From positions 1-9,723 of the forward strand of contig CAJKFZ010000094.1 of NCBI GenBank assembly GCA_905199285.1: DNA of 9,723 nucleotides, read 5' to 3'. The notes below the pieces were generated by a model. The model made no database searches. It was not told the DNA's origin and saw only the letters and a list, made by a program, of their open reading frames with translations. The stretch comes from an uncultured Ruminococcus sp. GTDB taxonomy: Bacteria; Bacillota; Clostridia; Oscillospirales; Ruminococcaceae. The translations under genes and the position numbers were made by a program. Positions 1 through 7,506 of this stretch are shown here, piece by piece (position 1 is the first letter of the stretch; each line of letters starts with the position of its first letter).

Positions 1-21
1 CTTTATTTTATTAGAAATATG

Positions 22-30
22 TGTTATAAT
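22..30 (+). promoter_or_regulatory. Extended -10 promoter element of uvrB
   Basis: TGTTATAAT carries a perfect TATAAT hexamer at 25-30 preceded by the TGn extension. Transcription would begin near position 37, giving an untranslated leader of about 28 nt before the uvrB ATG. With a 17-bp spacer the -35 region would fall at about 2-7 (TTTATT), a poor match to TTGACA, so the promoter probably relies on the extended -10. The window begins here, so upstream operators cannot be judged. No GAAC-N4-GTTC type LexA box is visible in bases 1-64. Confidence 0.7.
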
Positions 31-51
31 AGTAATTGTGATTACGCTTTT

Positions 52-57
52 AAGGAG
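52..57 (+). promoter_or_regulatory. Ribosome binding site that fixes the uvrB start
   Basis: AAGGAG lies 7 nt upstream of the ATG at 65. An in-frame GTG at 38 would extend the protein by nine residues, but it sits at the predicted transcription start and has no Shine-Dalgarno sequence before it, so the ATG at 65 is preferred. Confidence 0.85.
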
Positions 58-64
58 ATATCCT

Positions 65-2026
65 ATGTCCAATTTTAAATTATTCTCTGAATATGCCCCG
101 GCAGGCGATCAGCCAAAGGCTATAGATCAGCTCGTTCAGGGACTTGAATCAGGCAAAAAAGAACAGATACTGCTTGGCGTTACCGGTTCGGGTAAAACTT
201 TTACTATGGCTAACGTCATTGCCCGTGTGAATAAACCGACTCTCGTTCTTGCGCATAATAAGATTCTTGCGGCGCAGCTTTGTTCGGAATTCAAGGAATT
301 TTTCCCCGAAAACGCTGTTGAATACTTTGTTTCTTATTACGACTATTATCAGCCGGAAGCCTATGTTCCGAGTACCGACAGCTTTATCGAAAAAGTCTCG
401 TCAATAAACGATGAGATAGATAAGCTGCGTCATTCTGCTACAACAGCTCTTGCCGAAAGGAGAGATGTTGTTATCGTTGCGAGCGTTTCGTGCATTTATT
501 CTCTGGGAAGTCCGGATGAATACCGTTCAATGGTCGTTTCTATACGTCAGGGAGCGGAAATGACGAGAGAACAGCTTCTCAGCGAACTTGTCCGAATTCG
601 CTATGAACGCAATGATATCGCTTTCGAGCGAAATAAATTCCGTGTAAGGGGAGACGTTGTAGAGATCTTTCCGGCAAGCCGGAGCGATACGGCTATTCGT
701 GTGGAATTTTTCGGCGATGAAATAGATCGTATTTCCGAGATAAATGTCGTTACCGGAGAAGTTAAGGCGGTTGTATCTCATGCGGCGGTTTTTCCGGCTT
801 CGCATTATGTTTATGATGACGCTATGGTTGACCGGGCTATTTCCGAAATAGACAGCGAGCTTGCGGAAAGAGTTGATTATTTTACCTCTAACAATAAGCT
901 TATTGAGGCTCAGCGAATTGAACAGCGTACCCATTACGATATGGAAATGCTGAAAGAAGTCGGATATTGCAGCGGTATTGAGAATTATTCCCGTGTTCTT
1001 GCGGGACGTCCTGCCGGAAGTACTCCGCAGACTCTGCTCGATCACTTCCCTGATGACTTTCTGCTTATCGTGGATGAGAGCCATGTAACTCTTCCGCAGG
1101 TAAGAGCCATGTATGCCGGAGACAAAGCGAGAAAAACTACTCTTGTGGAGTATGGTTTCCGACTTCCGAGTGCAATGGACAACCGTCCGCTTAATTTTGA
1201 CGAGTTCAATAGTCATATAAATCAGGCGATATATGTCAGCGCAACTCCCGGACAGATAGAACGTGAAAAAACCGACATCATAGTTGAGCAGGTAATCCGT
1301 CCGACCGGACTTGTTGATCCTGAAATCATAGTCAAGCCTGTTGATGGACAGATCGACGATCTTCTTTCGGAAATAAATATCCGTATAGAGAGAAACGCGC
1401 GTGTTCTTATAACGACTTTAACTAAGAAAATGGCTGAAGATCTTACTCAGTATTATGACAGACTGGGTATTAAGATACGGTATCTTCACCACGATATAGA
1501 CACTATCGAGCGAATGGAAATTATCAAAGACCTTAGAAACGGCGAATTTGATGTTCTTGTCGGAATAAATCTGCTCCGAGAGGGACTTGATATTCCGGAA
1601 GTAAGCCTCATCGCTATTCTCGACGCCGATAAAGAGGGATTCCTGCGAAGTGAAACATCTCTTATCCAGACAATAGGAAGAGCTGCGAGAAATGCAGGAG
1701 GTCAGGTAATCATGTACGCTGATTCCGTTACCGGCTCAATGGAAAGAGCAATTACCGAAACGGAACGCCGCCGCAGTTTACAGCAGGCATATAATAAGGA
1801 GCATGGAATCGTTCCAAAAACGATAATCAAGGGAATAAGAGATGTTCTTGAGATAACCTCTAAGAAGAGTATTGAAGAAAAAGAAACAAGAGGAAAGATG
1901 AGTGCGGCGGAAAAGAAGAAGCTTATAGAGAAGTATACGGCAGAGATGAAGAGTGCGGCAAAGCTGCTTGAATTTGAACATGCCGCATATCTTAGGGATA
2001 AAATAAAAGAATTACAGGAAAAATAA
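65..2026 (+). CDS. uvrB: UvrABC excision repair system protein UvrB
   Basis: UvrB is the damage-verifying subunit of bacterial nucleotide excision repair. It is delivered to DNA by UvrA, clamps one strand with its beta-hairpin, and recruits UvrC for incision. The protein has 653 aa, close to the usual family length. Visible features in order are the Walker A motif GVTGSGKT (38-45), the aromatic-rich beta-hairpin region around 89-110 with YYDYYQPEAYVP, the Walker B-type box DESH (337-340), the sequence YVSATPG of the helicase core, the LLREGLDIPE segment, helicase motif VI QTIGRAARN (535-543), and a C-terminal UVR coiled-coil motif over about the last 37 residues that binds UvrC and UvrA. Nothing essential is missing. 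It is followed after 93 bp by uvrA on the same strand, and the two are probably cotranscribed from the extended -10 promoter. The ATG at 65 is chosen because AAGGAG lies 7 nt upstream. Confidence 0.98.
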   Translation: MSNFKLFSEYAPAGDQPKAIDQLVQGLESGKKEQILLGVTGSGKTFTMANVIARVNKPTLVLAHNKILAAQLCSEFKEFFPENAVEYFVSYYDYYQPEAYVPSTDSFIEKVSSINDEIDKLRHSATTALAERRDVVIVASVSCIYSLGSPDEYRSMVVSIRQGAEMTREQLLSELVRIRYERNDIAFERNKFRVRGDVVEIFPASRSDTAIRVEFFGDEIDRISEINVVTGEVKAVVSHAAVFPASHYVYDDAMVDRAISEIDSELAERVDYFTSNNKLIEAQRIEQRTHYDMEMLKEVGYCSGIENYSRVLAGRPAGSTPQTLLDHFPDDFLLIVDESHVTLPQVRAMYAGDKARKTTLVEYGFRLPSAMDNRPLNFDEFNSHINQAIYVSATPGQIEREKTDIIVEQVIRPTGLVDPEIIVKPVDGQIDDLLSEINIRIERNARVLITTLTKKMAEDLTQYYDRLGIKIRYLHHDIDTIERMEIIKDLRNGEFDVLVGINLLREGLDIPEVSLIAILDADKEGFLRSETSLIQTIGRAARNAGGQVIMYADSVTGSMERAITETERRRSLQQAYNKEHGIVPKTIIKGIRDVLEITSKKSIEEKETRGKMSAAEKKKLIEKYTAEMKSAAKLLEFEHAAYLRDKIKELQEK

Positions 2027-2039
2027 GAAATAAAAAAGA

Positions 2040-2092
2040 GTGCAAAGCACAATTAATAATGAGTTTCCAAAAGGTGAAATCAACCTTTGGAA
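2040..2092 (+). other. Two small hairpins in the uvrB-uvrA gap
   Basis: The 93-bp gap between uvrB and uvrA contains a short perfect hairpin GTGC-AAA-GCAC at 2040-2050. A longer one lies at 2065-2092, in which TTCCAAA pairs with TTTGGAA and, after one bulged A, GGT pairs with ACC around the loop GAAATCA. Neither is followed directly by a run of T, so these are not convincing intrinsic terminators. They could be an mRNA processing or stability structure, or a copy of a small dispersed intergenic repeat. Both ideas are inference. No good separate promoter for uvrA was found in the gap. Confidence 0.5.
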
Positions 2093-2107
2093 TCCCAGTA
2101 TTATTTT

Positions 2108-2112
2108 AGGAG
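2108..2112 (+). promoter_or_regulatory. Ribosome binding site that fixes the uvrA start
   Basis: AGGAG stands 7 nt before the ATG at 2120. An upstream in-frame TTG at 2087 lies inside the second intergenic hairpin and has no Shine-Dalgarno sequence. The family's usual N-terminus begins directly at the sequence starting with the 2120 ATG. Confidence 0.85.
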
Positions 2113-2119
2113 TGTTAAA

Positions 2120-4939
2120 ATGAAAAATAAAATCGTCATTAAAGGCGCAAGAGCCAATAATCTCAAAAATATCGACCTTGAACTCCCAAGAGATCAGCTC
2201 ATCGTTATGACCGGTCTTTCAGGTTCGGGAAAATCTTCACTCGCTTTCGATACTATCTATGCTGATGGTCAGCGCAGATATGTCGAGAGTCTTTCGTCTT
2301 ATGCAAGAATGTTCCTCGGTCAGATGGAAAAACCGGATGTGGACAGCATTGAAGGTCTTTCTCCGGCAATTTCTATTGACCAGAAAACTACATCTAAAAA
2401 TCCTCGTTCAACTGTCGGAACAGTTACCGAAATTTACGATTATCTTCGTTTGCTTTATGCAAGAATAGGTATTCCCCATTGTCCTGTCTGCGGACGTGTT
2501 ATCTCAAAACAGAGCATCGATCAGATGGTCGATAACGTTATGGCGCTTCCGGAGGGAACGAAGATACTCCTTCTTGCTCCAATTGCAAGAGGACGCAAGG
2601 GAACGTTTGCAAAAGAGCTTGACAAGGCGAAAAAGAGCGGTTATGTCCGTGTCCGCATAGATGGGATAATGTACGACCTTGCCGAAGAAATAAAGCTTGA
2701 AAAAAATAAAAAGCATAATATCGAGATCGTTGTAGACCGTCTTGTTGTCAAAGAGAGCATCAAAACTCGTCTTACCGACAGTCTTGAAACTGTATTCAGT
2801 CTGACCGACGGTCTTGCCGTTGTGAGTATCGTGGACGGCGAAGAGATAGTTTTCTCGCAGAGCTACGCTTGTCCGGAGCATAATATCAGCGTCGGAGAGC
2901 TTGAGCCAGTTATGTTCTCGTTCAATAATCCTATGGGAGCTTGCCCGAAATGTACCGGACTTGGAGTTTTCACTCATGTCGATCCAGAGCTTGTAGTTCC
3001 AAATAAAGAGCTTTCTATTCTCGAAGGCGCTATCAGTGCCAGTGGATGGAATACTCTTGAGGATACTTCCATCGCAATGATGTATTATAATGCTATATCA
3101 AAGGCTTACAATATTCCTCTTGATGTTCCTGTAAAAAAGCTTACAAAACAGCAGCTTGGCTATTTCCTTTACGGAACGGAAGAAGAGATAGAAGTTGATC
3201 GTCCTCCTTATATGGGCGGAGGAAAGGACAGAGTTAAGTTTGAGGGCGTTATAAACAATCTTGAACGCCGCTATCGTGATTCGCACAGCTCTTACTCGAA
3301 AGCGGATATTGAGGAGTGTATGAGCGAAACTCTTTGTCCGGAATGTAAGGGAAAACGTCTGCGTGACGAATATCTCGCCGTTACTGTCGGTGATAAAAAT
3401 ATTGCCGATATTACAGGTTTATCAGTTAAGGACGCTCTCGGATTTTTCATGGATATAAAGCTTTCTAAGCAGGAAAGTCTTATCGGCGAGCGTATTGTCA
3501 AAGAGATAAAGGAACGTCTTGGATTTTTAAGCAGCGTTGGTCTTGAATATTTAACGCTGTCACGTTCTTCGGGAACTCTTTCCGGCGGTGAGAGTCAGAG
3601 AATACGTCTTGCTACTCAAATAGGCTCTTCGCTTGTGGGGGTGCTTTATATACTTGATGAACCGTCTATCGGACTTCATCAGCGTGACAACGATAAGCTT
3701 ATCGCAACGCTGAAAAGACTGCGTGATCTCGGAAATACTCTTATCGTTGTAGAGCACGATGACGATACTATGCTTGCCGCAGACTATGTTGTGGATATTG
3801 GTCCCGGGGCAGGAGTGAACGGCGGAGAGATAGTTTTTGCCGGAACAGTTGACAAACTCCTCAAATGTAAAAAGTCTATAACTGGACAGTATCTTTCAGG
3901 CAGAAAAAAAATAGAGCTTCCCGAAAAACGCCGTAAGGGCAACGGAAAGTTCCTCACTGTTCATGGCGCATCTGAGCATAATCTGAAAAATATTGATGTT
4001 AAAATTCCGCTGGGCGAGCTTATCTGCGTTACCGGAGTTTCAGGTTCGGGTAAATCTTCGCTTGTAAACGGCATAATCCATAAGCATCTTGCAGCAAAAC
4101 TCAATCGTGCAAAGGTGAGATCAGGCGAGTTCAAGTCGATGAGCGGACTTGAAAATCTCGATAAGGTCATTTGCATAGATCAGTCTCCGATAGGAAGAAC
4201 GCCACGTTCAAATCCGGCGACTTATACCGGAGTTTTTACTGATATTCGTGAGCTTTTTGCCAAAACTGCCGACGCTAAGGCAAGGGGATATACAAGCGGA
4301 CGCTTCTCTTTCAATATCAGGGGAGGACGCTGTGAATCGTGCGAGGGTGACGGAATCATCAAAATCGAGATGCATTTTCTTCCGGATGTTTACGTTCCAT
4401 GCGAGGTATGCAAGGGACGGAGATATAATCGTGAAACTCTTGAGGTCCATTATAAGGGCAAGTCGATATACGATGTTCTGGAGATGACCGTTGACGAGGG
4501 AGTTGTCTTTTTTGAGCATATCCCGAAGATCGCAAGAAAGCTTAAAACATTGCAGGAAGTCGGTTTGGGATATATTAAAATCGGTCAGCCGGCGACTACT
4601 CTTTCGGGCGGAGAAGCTCAGCGAGTAAAGCTTTCAACCGAGCTTTCCAAGAGAGCCACCGGAAAGACGATATACATTCTCGACGAACCGACTACCGGAC
4701 TTCATACGGCTGACGTTCACAAGCTGATAGACGTTCTTCAAAGCCTTACCGATCAGGGAAATACGGTTCTTGTTATTGAACATAATCTTAATGTGATAAA
4801 GGTTGCCGACCATATTATTGATCTCGGACCTGAGGGAGGCGACGGCGGCGGAACAGTTGTAGCTGCCGGAACCCCGGAAGAAGTTGCGCAGTGTGAAAGT
4901 TCCTATACGGGAAAATATCTGAAACAATATTTAGAATAA
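2120..4939 (+). CDS. uvrA: UvrABC excision repair system protein UvrA
   Basis: UvrA is the dimeric ABC-type ATPase that finds bulky DNA lesions and loads UvrB. The protein has 939 aa, the normal family length, and shows the duplicated ABC layout. The first half has Walker A GLSGSGKS (32-39), signature LSGGE (487-491) and Walker B ILDEP around D513-E514. The second half has Walker A GVSGSGKS (639-646), signature LSGGE (828-832) and Walker B ILDEP around D855-E856. Three zinc sites are visible. One pairs C121/C124 with C406/C409. The next is the UvrB-interaction finger with C251, H254, C275 and C278, where the second ligand is His rather than the more familiar Cys. The third is the C-terminal DNA-contacting finger C738, C741, C761, C764, which is canonical. 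It follows uvrB by 93 bp and ends just before a strong terminator, so it is the last gene of the repair operon. Confidence 0.98.
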   Translation: MKNKIVIKGARANNLKNIDLELPRDQLIVMTGLSGSGKSSLAFDTIYADGQRRYVESLSSYARMFLGQMEKPDVDSIEGLSPAISIDQKTTSKNPRSTVGTVTEIYDYLRLLYARIGIPHCPVCGRVISKQSIDQMVDNVMALPEGTKILLLAPIARGRKGTFAKELDKAKKSGYVRVRIDGIMYDLAEEIKLEKNKKHNIEIVVDRLVVKESIKTRLTDSLETVFSLTDGLAVVSIVDGEEIVFSQSYACPEHNISVGELEPVMFSFNNPMGACPKCTGLGVFTHVDPELVVPNKELSILEGAISASGWNTLEDTSIAMMYYNAISKAYNIPLDVPVKKLTKQQLGYFLYGTEEEIEVDRPPYMGGGKDRVKFEGVINNLERRYRDSHSSYSKADIEECMSETLCPECKGKRLRDEYLAVTVGDKNIADITGLSVKDALGFFMDIKLSKQESLIGERIVKEIKERLGFLSSVGLEYLTLSRSSGTLSGGESQRIRLATQIGSSLVGVLYILDEPSIGLHQRDNDKLIATLKRLRDLGNTLIVVEHDDDTMLAADYVVDIGPGAGVNGGEIVFAGTVDKLLKCKKSITGQYLSGRKKIELPEKRRKGNGKFLTVHGASEHNLKNIDVKIPLGELICVTGVSGSGKSSLVNGIIHKHLAAKLNRAKVRSGEFKSMSGLENLDKVICIDQSPIGRTPRSNPATYTGVFTDIRELFAKTADAKARGYTSGRFSFNIRGGRCESCEGDGIIKIEMHFLPDVYVPCEVCKGRRYNRETLEVHYKGKSIYDVLEMTVDEGVVFFEHIPKIARKLKTLQEVGLGYIKIGQPATTLSGGEAQRVKLSTELSKRATGKTIYILDEPTTGLHTADVHKLIDVLQSLTDQGNTVLVIEHNLNVIKVADHIIDLGPEGGDGGGTVVAAGTPEEVAQCESSYTGKYLKQYLE

Positions 4940-4945
4940 AAAACA

Positions 4946-4980
4946 GCGAAGCCGGGAGTTTTCCCAGCTTCGCATTTTTT
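4946..4980. terminator. Bidirectional intrinsic terminator between convergent operons
   Basis: GCGAAGC (from 4946) pairs with GCTTCGC (ending 4973). After one C/A mismatch GGGA pairs with TCCC around a GTTT loop. On the + strand the stem is followed by A and then six T (4975-4980), terminating uvrA. On the - strand the complementary stem is followed by TG and then six T (from the A-run at 4938-4943), so it can also stop the operon arriving from the right. Confidence 0.9.
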
Positions 4981-4989
4981 AGAAAATAT

Positions 4990-5008
4990 CTTGTGAGGAC
5001 AAGTTTTT
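4990..5008 (+). terminator. Weak second terminator-like hairpin
   Basis: CTTGT pairs with ACAAG around the loop GAGG (4990-5003) and is followed by five T (5004-5008) on the + strand. The 5-bp stem is short, so this is at best a backup for read-through from uvrA. It overlaps the stop codon of the convergent gene. Confidence 0.4.
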
Positions 5009-5540
5009 ACTTATGTCTTTTCCTCTGTCTTTTTATATATCTGAAAACTTCGTCTTCTCCGTTTTCTGCCAGCATCCGCAGTAAAAATTCCAGCTTTTGT
5101 GCAGTTTTCGTTTCAATTATTCTTCTGTGCTTTGCTCTTAAAAAATAATCAAGCGGCATATTATCTGTATAATTTTCACCGTTATAAATCTTTGAAGCCG
5201 CAACCCGGTCGCAGAACATTTCATAAATAAATTCATCCGGCATACGAACAGGCTCTAATTTTTTTGTCTTGGTATTGTAATCCGTCCAGTATTCAAAATG
5301 ATGACGATTTCGTCCCTTGTGATGCATCCAAGCCTTTGAATAGCCTCTTTTTTCACGTTCACGCTCGTTCGGACTTCGTGTTCCCTGATAGTATAAAACT
5401 CCGGGGATAAACTCTGTCGGTGAAAATTTCGACAGGTCATGCGTCAATCCACGCCAGAAAATCCCCGCCTTGAAGCAATGCTCCATTACCTTGTGATGGT
5501 GACGGATGATCGTTTTAAGATGTCCCAAAAAATTATTCAT
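5007..5540 (-). CDS. DUF5662-like protein, function unknown
   Basis: This 177-aa soluble, basic protein resembles the DUF5662 family recalled from Clostridia and some phages. No biochemical role is known to me. Recognisable motifs are an N-terminal histidine cluster HHH at 14-16, THDLSKFSPTEF with H34 and D35 at 33-44, and HHKGRNRHHFEYW at 73-85 with H73, H74, H80 and H81. A later acidic/basic helix contains D111-R112. The His/Asp pattern could bind a metal, loosely like HD-type hydrolases, but that is inference. There is no signal peptide or membrane segment, so it should be cytoplasmic. Its ATG overlaps the stop of the upstream GH105-type gene by four bases (ATGA, 5537-5540), and AAGGAG at 5552-5557 lies 11 nt before the start, so it is the last gene of the sugar operon and is translated with it. 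The C-terminus is rich in Lys and Arg. Confidence 0.75.
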   Translation of the reverse strand: MNNFLGHLKTIIRHHHKVMEHCFKAGIFWRGLTHDLSKFSPTEFIPGVLYYQGTRSPNEREREKRGYSKAWMHHKGRNRHHFEYWTDYNTKTKKLEPVRMPDEFIYEMFCDRVAASKIYNGENYTDNMPLDYFLRAKHRRIIETKTAQKLEFLLRMLAENGEDEVFRYIKRQRKRHK

Positions 5541-6667
5541 ATTTGATTCAGCTCCTTGATCTGAGTGTATGCCATAAGCAGGGGCGCGATTCCCTTTGCG
5601 TCATTCTGAGTGATTTTTTCCGATAGATAATACTCCGCCGAGCCGTCTCTTCCCATGCCCAGACCAGCCGTCAGGCAGATGTTTTCAAGAATTGGCAAGC
5701 CGTTTTCGCCTTCGCTTATATATTTTTCCATAACTGCCGAGAATGCCTTTATTCCGGCAGATTTTATGTTTTCGCTGACAATGTTCAGACGATACGCTTT
5801 TATGGCAGAATAGGCAAAAAGAAGCGTTCCGCTTGTTTCGGGATAGTTCCCTTTAAGCGTACGCAGAGCCGGAAGCTGGAAGAGCATTTCGTCCTCGTTT
5901 GCATAAACCGAGAGGGACGTGAGGAGCTTTGCGAGCATATCACGAAAAACATCGCATTCGGGAAGAATTTCACAAAGGTCGGCAAGAGCTGCGCAGAGCC
6001 ACCCCATTGAGCGAAGCCAGAAATTTCTGGAAAGTCCGCTTGAACTGTCCGCCCAGACTGATGAACGTGTTTCATCGAAGCCATGGAAATAAAGTCCGGT
6101 TTTTTCGTCTTTCATAAGTCGGCGGATGTTTTCAAGCTGAGAGATGATATCGGATATAAGCTCGGGTTTGTCCTGTGAAACAGCGTATTCCGCCATAAAC
6201 GGAAACGCCATATAAGTTCCGTCAAGCCATATCTGATTCGGATAGATAGCTTTGTGCCAGAAGTTTCCGCATTGAAGCCTCGGCTGATTTTTAAGCTGAT
6301 CCATGATTTTTCCGGCGGCAAGAATATATTTTTTATGGTCGGTTTTTTTATAAAGCCAGAGAAGGTTTCTTCCTCCGTTTACGTTGTCGAGATTGTAGTC
6401 AAGTAAATTCATCGACGGTATATCACCGCTTTCATCAACATAGCAGTCTGTGAATCCGACAGCGTAGTCAAGAAGCCGCTTATCGCCGAGCAGCTCGTAG
6501 AGTCTGATTACTGCGGAGATCATACAACCGTCAATATAGTTCCATTTTGTTTTTTTGCGAAAGATGAAATTTTCTCTGTTCCAGAGTGGAAATGCCGGAT
6601 CAGAGGGGAGAATCAGCATTTCGATATATTTTTTTACAGTTTCATCCCAAATCTGAGGGTGATTCAT
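5537..6667 (-). CDS. GH105/GH88-type unsaturated uronyl hydrolase
   Basis: This 376-aa protein belongs to the (alpha/alpha)6-barrel family of GH88/GH105 enzymes. These remove the terminal 4,5-unsaturated uronic acid from oligosaccharides made by polysaccharide lyases; YteR of Bacillus subtilis acts on unsaturated rhamnogalacturonan disaccharide. The characteristic blocks are all present. They are DNVNGGRNLL (94-103, with D94), HKAIYPNQIWLDGTYMAFPF (138-157, with H138 and D149 as the likely general acid), YFHGFDET (193-200, with H195), FWLRSMGW (216-223, retaining the Arg and Trp of the active site), YPETSG (275-280) and DGSAEYYLSE followed by NDAKGIAP (341-362). There is no signal peptide, so it acts in the cytoplasm on imported substrate. 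It overlaps its neighbours by ATGA at both ends. The preference for galacturonyl (pectin-type) over glucuronyl substrates cannot be read from the sequence. Confidence 0.93.
   Translation of the reverse strand: MNHPQIWDETVKKYIEMLILPSDPAFPLWNRENFIFRKKTKWNYIDGCMISAVIRLYELLGDKRLLDYAVGFTDCYVDESGDIPSMNLLDYNLDNVNGGRNLLWLYKKTDHKKYILAAGKIMDQLKNQPRLQCGNFWHKAIYPNQIWLDGTYMAFPFMAEYAVSQDKPELISDIISQLENIRRLMKDEKTGLYFHGFDETRSSVWADSSSGLSRNFWLRSMGWLCAALADLCEILPECDVFRDMLAKLLTSLSVYANEDEMLFQLPALRTLKGNYPETSGTLLFAYSAIKAYRLNIVSENIKSAGIKAFSAVMEKYISEGENGLPILENICLTAGLGMGRDGSAEYYLSEKITQNDAKGIAPLLMAYTQIKELNQI
5552..5557 (-). promoter_or_regulatory. Ribosome binding site of the DUF5662-like gene
   Basis: AAGGAG on the - strand lies 11 nt upstream of the ATG at 5540, inside the end of the GH105-type gene. 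The spacing is a little long, so reinitiation through the ATGA overlap may help translation. Confidence 0.65.
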
Positions 6668-7506
6668 CCTGTTAAGCCTCCTGTTGCGATACCGCCGACA
6701 AATTTTTTCTGCGCAATGGCGAAAACGATTATAGACGGAATAAGTCCTATAACCGATAATGCGATGATTTTCCGCTGTTCATAGCTCTGTCCTGTGCTGT
6801 CTACCGATAGTCTTAGTGCGAGCGAGAGCGGATATTTTTCCACTGACTGAATCATTATCAGCGGATTTAAAAAGTCGTTCATAGTCCACAAAAATGTGAA
6901 AACTGCTATCGAGATTATCGCCGGTTTTATGGACGGAACAAGTATGAATATCAGAGTTTTCAGCGAGCCGCAGCCGTCTATTCTTGCAGCTTCGTCAAAC
7001 TCTTTCGGAACTGCATCAAAGAATCGTATCAAAATAAATACAAACATTCCCTCTGCCGCAAACAGCGCAGGAAGAGTCAAAGGGATATATGTATCGAGGA
7101 GTTTCAGTTTGCTCCACATAAGAAACATCGGCATTATCGTTACTATCGACGGCATGAGCATACTTGTGAGCAGAAGAGCTTTAAACAGCTTTTTAAAGGG
7201 AAAATCAAACCTTGAAAAGCCGTATGCAACAAGAACCGACGATATAACTGCAAACACAGTTTTTGGAAGTATTATTATAAAAGTGTTGAGAAAGTAATGT
7301 CCCATTGTATATGGAGTAACGGTTTGCCATGCAGCTTTAAAAACGCTGAAATCGAAGCTTTTGGGGATTATTCCGACCGAACTGAAAATTTCCTCGTTGC
7401 TCTTGAAAGAAGCTCCGAGAAGCCAGAGCAGCGGGTAAAGCATGACTACTGAGACAGACAAAAGCAGACTATAGGCTATAATGTGTTTTTTCAGATGTTT
7501 TATCAT
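6664..7506 (-). CDS. Carbohydrate ABC transporter permease, MalG/UgpE type
   Basis: This is one of two inner-membrane subunits of a CUT1-type sugar importer. The start is placed at 7506 (280 aa, normal for MalG-type permeases) because GGAGGG lies 7 nt upstream and the ATG forms an ATGA overlap with the preceding gene's stop. A longer reading frame to 7587 would only add 27 hydrophilic residues that overlap the neighbour. Six hydrophobic segments lie at about 11-31, 72-96, 107-131, 139-161, 186-210 and 247-267. The cytoplasmic EAA loop that docks the ATPase reads EAARIDGCGSLKTLIFILVP (172-191). The C-terminus QKKFVGGIATGGLTG is typical of this subfamily. It pairs with the MalF-type permease encoded immediately upstream. 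The GH105-type enzyme encoded immediately downstream suggests the cargo is an unsaturated uronic-acid oligosaccharide. Confidence 0.95.
   Translation of the reverse strand: MIKHLKKHIIAYSLLLSVSVVMLYPLLWLLGASFKSNEEIFSSVGIIPKSFDFSVFKAAWQTVTPYTMGHYFLNTFIIILPKTVFAVISSVLVAYGFSRFDFPFKKLFKALLLTSMLMPSIVTIMPMFLMWSKLKLLDTYIPLTLPALFAAEGMFVFILIRFFDAVPKEFDEAARIDGCGSLKTLIFILVPSIKPAIISIAVFTFLWTMNDFLNPLIMIQSVEKYPLSLALRLSVDSTGQSYEQRKIIALSVIGLIPSIIVFAIAQKKFVGGIATGGLTG
6677..6682 (-). promoter_or_regulatory. Ribosome binding site of the GH105-type gene
   Basis: AGGAGG on the - strand lies 9 nt before the ATG at 6667, within the last codons of the MalG-type permease gene. It supports the 6667 start. Confidence 0.75.

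Noticed and set aside
14..25. Possible LexA box GAAATATGTGTT
   Set aside because: Its two halves do not match GAAC/GTTC at the required 4-base spacing and are not inverted repeats of each other.
38..64. GTG start for uvrB at 38
   Set aside because: It coincides with the predicted transcription start and has no Shine-Dalgarno sequence, whereas the ATG at 65 has AAGGAG at ideal spacing.
527..1216. 229-codon open frame on the - strand opposite uvrB
   Set aside because: It lies wholly antisense to an intact, highly conserved uvrB, has no ribosome binding site I could support, and its translation resembles no family I know.
2065..2104. Intrinsic terminator after uvrB
   Set aside because: The stem exists, but the bases after it (TCCCAGTATT) are not a T-run, and uvrA follows on the same strand.
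2504..2977. 157-codon open frame on the - strand opposite uvrA
   Set aside because: It is a shadow of the conserved uvrA coding sequence, with no recognisable domain or start signal.
4248..4487. 79-codon + strand open frame inside uvrA
   Set aside because: It is an out-of-frame reading of the conserved second-half zinc finger region of uvrA, without a supported start or family.
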